Shown here one piece after another: positions 59,943 through 64,000 of a stretch of 64,000 nt of DNA. Both the position numbers and the translations under genes were made by a program. Numbering within the stretch: the stretch's first letter is position 1; each line of letters begins with the position of its first letter. The notes beneath the pieces were generated by a model. It was not told where the DNA came from and searched no databases. It saw only the letters and a program-made list of their open reading frames with translations. Origin of the DNA: JBHJHP01 sp042219825 (lineage in GTDB: Bacteria; Bacteroidota; Bacteroidia; Bacteroidales; UBA5342); the NCBI RefSeq assembly GCF_042219825.1, contig NZ_JBHJHQ010000001.1, positions 496,001 through 560,000 on the forward strand, in the 5' to 3' direction.

Positions 59943-61937
59943 ATGGATTACACTGATGAAAGTTTATACCTTAACAACTATGGGGAAGATGAGTTGAATT
60001 TTCTGAACTTATTGGCTGAAAAGTTTCCTACCGTTCAGGCTGCCTGTACTGAAATCATTAACCTTGAGGCAATCCTTAATCTGCCAAAAGGAACGGAGCA
60101 CTTTTTAACAGATATTCATGGTGAGTATGAAACATTCAGTCACATATTGAGAAATGCTTCAGGAATGGTGCGTAAAAAGATAAATGACGTGTATAAATAC
60201 ACCATTAGTGAGAAGGAAAAGCGGCAGTTAGCCACGCTTATTTATTATCCTGAGGAGCGGCTGGAACTGATTGTGAAACACCAGGAAGATCTGGACAACT
60301 GGTACGCCATTACATTACGCCGGTTAATAGAAGTTGCCCGCGTTTCTGCGGATAAATATACCCGTTCCAAGGTTCGTAAAGCTATGCCGGCTGATTTTGC
60401 CTATATCATAGAGGAATTACTGACGGAACATAATGTGAAAAAGGAAGAATACTTCAACAGTATTATCCGGTCCATCATTGATGTGGACAGGGCGGATTCC
60501 TTTATCATTGCTCTTAGTAAGTTCATTCAGCGTCTGTTGATTGATCACCTGCATATAATTGGTGATATTTTCGATCGGGGACCTTATGCCGATAAGGTGA
60601 TGGATGTGATCCAGAATCATCACGCAGTGGATATTCAGTGGGGAAACCATGATATTGTATGGATGGCTGCAGCTACCGGCATTCAGGCGAGCATTGCTGC
60701 GGTAATCAGGATAAGTGCACGCTACAGTAATCTGGATACACTTGAGGATGCATATGGGATCAACCTGGTACCGCTGGCCACATTTGCAATGAAAGTTTAC
60801 CGAAATGATCCATGTCAACAATTTATACCCGTTAATACACCCAAAGAAAATATAGGATCTACCCATGTTCAGCTTATCAGCAAGATGCATAAAGCCATTG
60901 CCATTATTGAAATGAAACTATCCGGACAGATTATTCAGCGGACACCCGAACTGGGCATGGAAGATAGACTGTTACTGCATAAAATAGATCATGAAAAAGG
61001 AACCATTAAATTGGATGGGAAGGAATATGAATTGAACGATAAACTCTTTCCAACCATCGATCCGGAGCATCCGTACGAGTTGAGTGATGAAGAAAAAGAG
61101 CTGACACAGAAACTGCGCTTCTCTTTTCTCAACAGTGAAAAGCTTCAACGGCACGTGAAAACACTTTTTACCAAGGGCAGTACCTATATGATCTACAATT
61201 CTAACCTGCTGTACCATGGCTGTATTCCTCTGGATGACAAAGCTGACTTTCAAATGGTAGCCCTGCATGGTAAGGAATACAGCGGCAAAGCCTTATGCGA
61301 TCAGTACGACCGCATCTGCCGCCGGGCTTACTTTAACAGGGAACATCAGGAACTGGTGAGCAAAGACCGCGATTACATGTGGTCACTATGGAGCGGCGCT
61401 GCGTCTCCGTTATTCGGTAAAAAGAAAATGGCAACTTTTGAGCGCTATTTTATCGATGACAAGGAAACGCACCATGAAGAAGGCAATCTCTATTATAAAC
61501 TCAGGGATGATGAAGAGACCTGTAACCGTATTTTAAAAGAGTTTGGCCTTGATCCGGATGTATCACATATCGTCAACGGCCATGTGCCGGTTAAGGTGAC
61601 CAAAGGAGAGAGTCCTGTAAAAGCCGGAGGAAAACTGTTTGTGATTGACGGAGGTATGTCCAAACCTTATCAGAAAGTGACAGGGATTGCCGGTTATACT
61701 TTGATATTCGACTCCTATAATCTCATACTCGCAGAACACAGGCCCTTTGAATCCAGACGTAAAGCCATAAAAGATGAGATTGATATTGTGTCCACCCGAA
61801 ATATGATTGAACATGCTATTACAAGGATACGGGTAGGGGACACGGACAATGGCGTCCACCTGAAACAACAGATAAGGGATTTACACCGGCTTCTGGATGC
61901 CTACCGGAAAGGCGTGGTTAAGGTGAAACAGGTTTAG
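59943..61937 (+). CDS. fbp: Fructose-1,6-bisphosphatase class III
   Basis: 664 residues, as in the class III enzymes of Firmicutes and Bacteroidota (about 640-670). The metal motifs of the metallophosphatase fold are present: FLTDIHGEYETF (about 57-68), IGDIFDRGPYADKVMD and WGNHDIVWMAAATG, with a later GHVPVKVTKGESPV. Long helical segments of unknown role lie between. It hydrolyses fructose-1,6-bisphosphate in gluconeogenesis. It has no operon partner and is flanked by repeats on both sides, so it may have been mobilised or the sites may simply be favoured by repeats. Confidence 0.96.
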   Translation: MDYTDESLYLNNYGEDELNFLNLLAEKFPTVQAACTEIINLEAILNLPKGTEHFLTDIHGEYETFSHILRNASGMVRKKINDVYKYTISEKEKRQLATLIYYPEERLELIVKHQEDLDNWYAITLRRLIEVARVSADKYTRSKVRKAMPADFAYIIEELLTEHNVKKEEYFNSIIRSIIDVDRADSFIIALSKFIQRLLIDHLHIIGDIFDRGPYADKVMDVIQNHHAVDIQWGNHDIVWMAAATGIQASIAAVIRISARYSNLDTLEDAYGINLVPLATFAMKVYRNDPCQQFIPVNTPKENIGSTHVQLISKMHKAIAIIEMKLSGQIIQRTPELGMEDRLLLHKIDHEKGTIKLDGKEYELNDKLFPTIDPEHPYELSDEEKELTQKLRFSFLNSEKLQRHVKTLFTKGSTYMIYNSNLLYHGCIPLDDKADFQMVALHGKEYSGKALCDQYDRICRRAYFNREHQELVSKDRDYMWSLWSGAASPLFGKKKMATFERYFIDDKETHHEEGNLYYKLRDDEETCNRILKEFGLDPDVSHIVNGHVPVKVTKGESPVKAGGKLFVIDGGMSKPYQKVTGIAGYTLIFDSYNLILAEHRPFESRRKAIKDEIDIVSTRNMIEHAITRIRVGDTDNGVHLKQQIRDLHRLLDAYRKGVVKVKQV

Positions 61938-61939
61938 AT

Positions 61940-62009
61940 ATAAGACGTAAGATGTAAGATGTAAGATGTAAGATGTAAGATGTAAGACACAAGATATAAG
62001 AAGCAAGAC
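61940..62009 (+). repeat. 7-bp tandem repeat, about ten units
   Basis: Five exact GTAAGAT units run from 61947 to 61981, preceded by ATAAGAC and followed by GTAAGAC, ACAAGAT, ATAAGAA and GCAAGAC, all with the NNAAGAN form. It starts three bases after the fbp stop and ends 80 bases before the MFS gene. Confidence 0.9.
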
Positions 62010-62033
62010 AAATATTTAGGGAAAGTGTATCTT

Positions 62034-62079
62034 ATCCTCGTTTGCAACGAGGATGTTCTGGTTTAAGCATTTGAAATGC
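62034..62079. repeat. REP-like hairpin downstream of fbp
   Basis: ATCCTCGTT (62034-62042) pairs with AACGAGGAT (62046-62054); then the palindrome GCATTTGAAATGC (62067-62079). Stem, loop length and a second adjacent hairpin repeat the layout of 59785-59829, in the same orientation. Confidence 0.6.
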
Positions 62080-62089
62080 AAATAATATG

Positions 62090-63244
62090 CTATTCCTGTT
62101 CTTCAGGAACCCTTATATACTGTGCAAAGATCAGCGATGTGATGGCAATTCCTGAACCGACCAGAAACGGTAACCGCCAGTTCCATATCCATAAAGCACC
62201 ACCAACCACAGGCATAAATACAGCCATGATATGGTTAATGGTAAACCCGGTTGCCATGGATGGTGCAATATCCTTTGGATCAGCCGTTTTCTGAAAAAAT
62301 GTTTTAATCCCTATGGAAAATCCGAAAAAGATATGATCCACAATGTAAAGCAGGGCAACGATAATTGGTTCCTCAATAAACGCATACCCAATGAACACAA
62401 AAATCAGGCTCATATATTCCATGCTGAGTACTTTGCGTTCACCAAACTTATTGATCCATTTGCCGATATACGGATTTAACTGCCATGTTATAAGGTTATT
62501 TACAGCATAAAGCAATGCAATCTGCTGTACAGAAAAATGGTATTTTTCTACCAGCATAAACAGTGCAAAAACCACGAAGATTTGTCTTCTGGCTCCGCTT
62601 AAAAAGTTAAGCAGGTAAAATAACCAGTAGCGTTTCTTGAGAATAATGCGTTTATGCTGTTTTATTTCCGGTTCACGTGCCGGAAACTTAAAGATGGTAT
62701 AAACAACCAGGATAAGTACAGAGCCCCCCAGAACAACGTAGATCCATTTTAATGGCAGAATATAGGCCAGACCAATTATTGCAGCGCCAATCAGTACATT
62801 GGCTATGGACATAATGCTGCGCAATTTAGCCAGCACCAATGGAGCAGTCTTCAGGTTAAAGCTTTGAAGTGTCAGGGACTGATTCACCGTTTCGTAGTAA
62901 TGAAAGCCAACCGACATAATAAAAGTTGTAACTATAAGGCCGGTAAAAGAGGGGAAGAATCCGGTGATCATAACCCCTAATGCAAGCAACAAAACCGAAA
63001 GATAGCCAATCTGGTTTTCCTTTAAAAACAGCAATAAAAATACAACTGCAAACGACAGAAAACCGGGAATTTCCCGAACGGCCTGTACAATACCGTTCTG
63101 AAACCCGTTGATACCAATAACGTCCACAGCAAAATTACTGTAAAGCGTGCGCCACCCCTGGAAAGATACTGCAGCACTGATGACGAGCATCAACAGAAAA
63201 AGATACATCGGGTCCTTTCGAACTTCCTTACTGATTGTTACCAT
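62090..63244 (-). CDS. Major facilitator superfamily transporter
   Basis: 384 residues from the ATG at 63244; a TTG 12 bases earlier is possible but adds only four residues. About eleven or twelve hydrophobic helices are arranged in two halves with a basic loop near the middle (REPEIKQHKRIILKKRYW). The MFS inter-domain motif is only loosely preserved (LNPYIGKWINKFGERKVLS near helix 8). Substrate and direction are unknown. The gene follows alaS on the same strand, separated by a terminator. Confidence 0.82.
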   Translation of the reverse strand: MVTISKEVRKDPMYLFLLMLVISAAVSFQGWRTLYSNFAVDVIGINGFQNGIVQAVREIPGFLSFAVVFLLLFLKENQIGYLSVLLLALGVMITGFFPSFTGLIVTTFIMSVGFHYYETVNQSLTLQSFNLKTAPLVLAKLRSIMSIANVLIGAAIIGLAYILPLKWIYVVLGGSVLILVVYTIFKFPAREPEIKQHKRIILKKRYWLFYLLNFLSGARRQIFVVFALFMLVEKYHFSVQQIALLYAVNNLITWQLNPYIGKWINKFGERKVLSMEYMSLIFVFIGYAFIEEPIIVALLYIVDHIFFGFSIGIKTFFQKTADPKDIAPSMATGFTINHIMAVFMPVVGGALWIWNWRLPFLVGSGIAITSLIFAQYIRVPEEQE

Positions 63245-63254
63245 GATAGTATTC

Positions 63255-63285
63255 AAAAAACAATTGCCACCTAAACGGTGGCAAT
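63255..63285 (-). terminator. Terminator between alaS and the MFS gene
   Basis: On the minus strand ATTGCCACC and GGTGGCAAT pair across a 5-base loop, followed by TTG then six T. It falls just after the alaS stop. Confidence 0.85.
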
Positions 63286-63292
63286 CGGTATA

Positions 63293-64000
63293 TTAGATGT
63301 TTAATAACTCGATGGCTTTGTCCAAAGCCTGTTCCAGTCCTTTGGGATTTTTACCTCCGGCTGTGGCAAAAAACGGCTGACCGCCGCCTCCGCCCTGAAT
63401 GGATTTCGCCGCTTCCCTTATGATGTTTCCGGCATGCCAGCCTTTCGATTTTACCAGGTCGTCTGATATCATCACAGACAGGTTGGCTTTTCCATCGTTT
63501 TCGGTTCCAAGCACACAGACCAGATCCGCAAATTCACCTTTCAACTGGAAGGATAAATCGCGCAATGCACCGGCATCCAGCTTATCTACAACAGATTTGA
63601 TGATTTTCACGCCATTCTGTTCCACAATCTTATGCTTAAGCTCACCTTTAACAGATTTAAGCGCATCGCCTTTAAATGCTTCCAACTGTTTTTTAAGATC
63701 GTTATTTTCTGCCAGTAGATTCTCCAGTGTTTTTTCCAGATTTGGCGGATTGTTCAGTATTTCCTTTGCATTGTTGAGCGTATCAGCCAGGTTATCCACA
63801 AATTCATCAGCTTTATCGGCTGTAACAGCCTCAATCCTTCGAACACCGGCAGATATTGAACTTTCGCTTGTAATTTTAAGCAGGCCGATTTCGCCTGTAG
63901 CAGACACATGTGTTCCTCCACATAATTCAACCGATGAACCAAATTTAATGGCACGGACCACATCACCGTATTTTTCGCCGAACAGTGCCATAGCACCCAT
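63293..64000 (-). CDS. alaS: Alanyl-tRNA synthetase, C-terminal part
   Basis: 235 residues are visible; the gene continues past the window edge upstream on the minus strand. The stretch starts inside the editing domain: FGSSVELCGGTHVSATGEIG contains the zinc-binding CxxxH-type site, followed by SSISAGVRRIEAVTA. A coiled-coil (NNDLKKQLEAF) precedes the C-Ala domain with WHAGNIIREAAKSIQGGGGGQPFFATAGG, the typical glycine-rich end. It charges tRNA-Ala and clears mischarged serine. Confidence 0.96.
   Translation of the reverse strand: MGAMALFGEKYGDVVRAIKFGSSVELCGGTHVSATGEIGLLKITSESSISAGVRRIEAVTADKADEFVDNLADTLNNAKEILNNPPNLEKTLENLLAENNDLKKQLEAFKGDALKSVKGELKHKIVEQNGVKIIKSVVDKLDAGALRDLSFQLKGEFADLVCVLGTENDGKANLSVMISDDLVKSKGWHAGNIIREAAKSIQGGGGGQPFFATAGGKNPKGLEQALDKAIELLNI

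Noticed and set aside
61940..62009. Possible CRISPR array
   Set aside because: The period is only 7 bases and there are no spacers, so it is a simple tandem repeat.
59605..62079. Prophage or integrative element
   Set aside because: The duplicated tRNA end hints at integration, but no integrase, portal or mobility gene lies between the repeats; the only gene is fbp.

Overview
The window looks like chromosomal DNA from an anaerobic or facultatively anaerobic member of the Bacteroidota, most likely Bacteroidales/Marinilabiliales-like. Supporting signs are Bacteroidota-type promoters (TTTG, about 19 bases, TAnnTTTG), lineage-typical families (DUF4293, DUF3078, bactofilin, class III fructose-bisphosphatase, KdsC beside a DUF2520 protein, cobalamin-dependent ribonucleotide reductase), many short-signal lipoproteins, and an AT-rich background. 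The placement is inferred from gene content; no rRNA is present.

Layout. 1-2.7 kb: the end of a biotin-dependent oxaloacetate/pyruvate carboxyltransferase subunit and the sodium-pumping decarboxylase beta subunit. 3-7 kb: a fasciclin lipoprotein and acetyl-CoA synthetase. 7-24 kb: small housekeeping and envelope genes, including KdsC and heptose kinase (LPS core), an outer-membrane DUF3078 protein with DUF354 and FemAB-like partners, a beta-propeller-like lipoprotein, a TPR / membrane-tethered nuclease-fold / YigZ operon, bactofilin, and an M48 protease. 24-30 kb: a complete rnfBCDGEA operon led by an RseC-like gene. 31-37 kb: glycyl-tRNA synthetase, a possible structured RNA, a CRP/FNR-like site, and a three-gene electron-bifurcating-type [FeFe] hydrogenase operon, followed by metF. 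37.7-42 kb: three tandem exported cyclophilins and miaB. 42-50.5 kb: class II ribonucleotide reductase, miaA with small neighbours, a MEMO-AMMECR1 fusion, and guaA. 50.5-51.6 kb: a 1.1 kb AT-rich non-coding region with two identical-format operator-like palindromes, ahead of an XRE regulator. 52-54 kb: pyrK-pyrD. 54-59 kb: a von Willebrand protein with a receptor-like N-terminus, a TonB-domain protein, a repeat-rich gap and an AsmA protein. 59.4-64 kb: tRNA-Arg(ACG) with a duplicated 3' end, class III FBPase flanked by REP-like hairpins and a 7-bp tandem repeat, an MFS permease, and the end of alaS.

The metabolic genes fit a fermentative lifestyle. The decarboxylase and Rnf both build an ion gradient, the trimeric hydrogenase would balance NADH and ferredoxin, and acetyl-CoA synthetase with FBPase supports acetate use and gluconeogenesis. 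I found no clear defence island, prophage, CRISPR array or complete insertion sequence. The least explained sequence is non-coding: the tRNA-Arg duplication with a compensatory base-pair change, the operator-like repeats before the XRE gene, the structured-RNA candidate near 32.9 kb, and the repeat mosaic at 56.4-56.8 kb.
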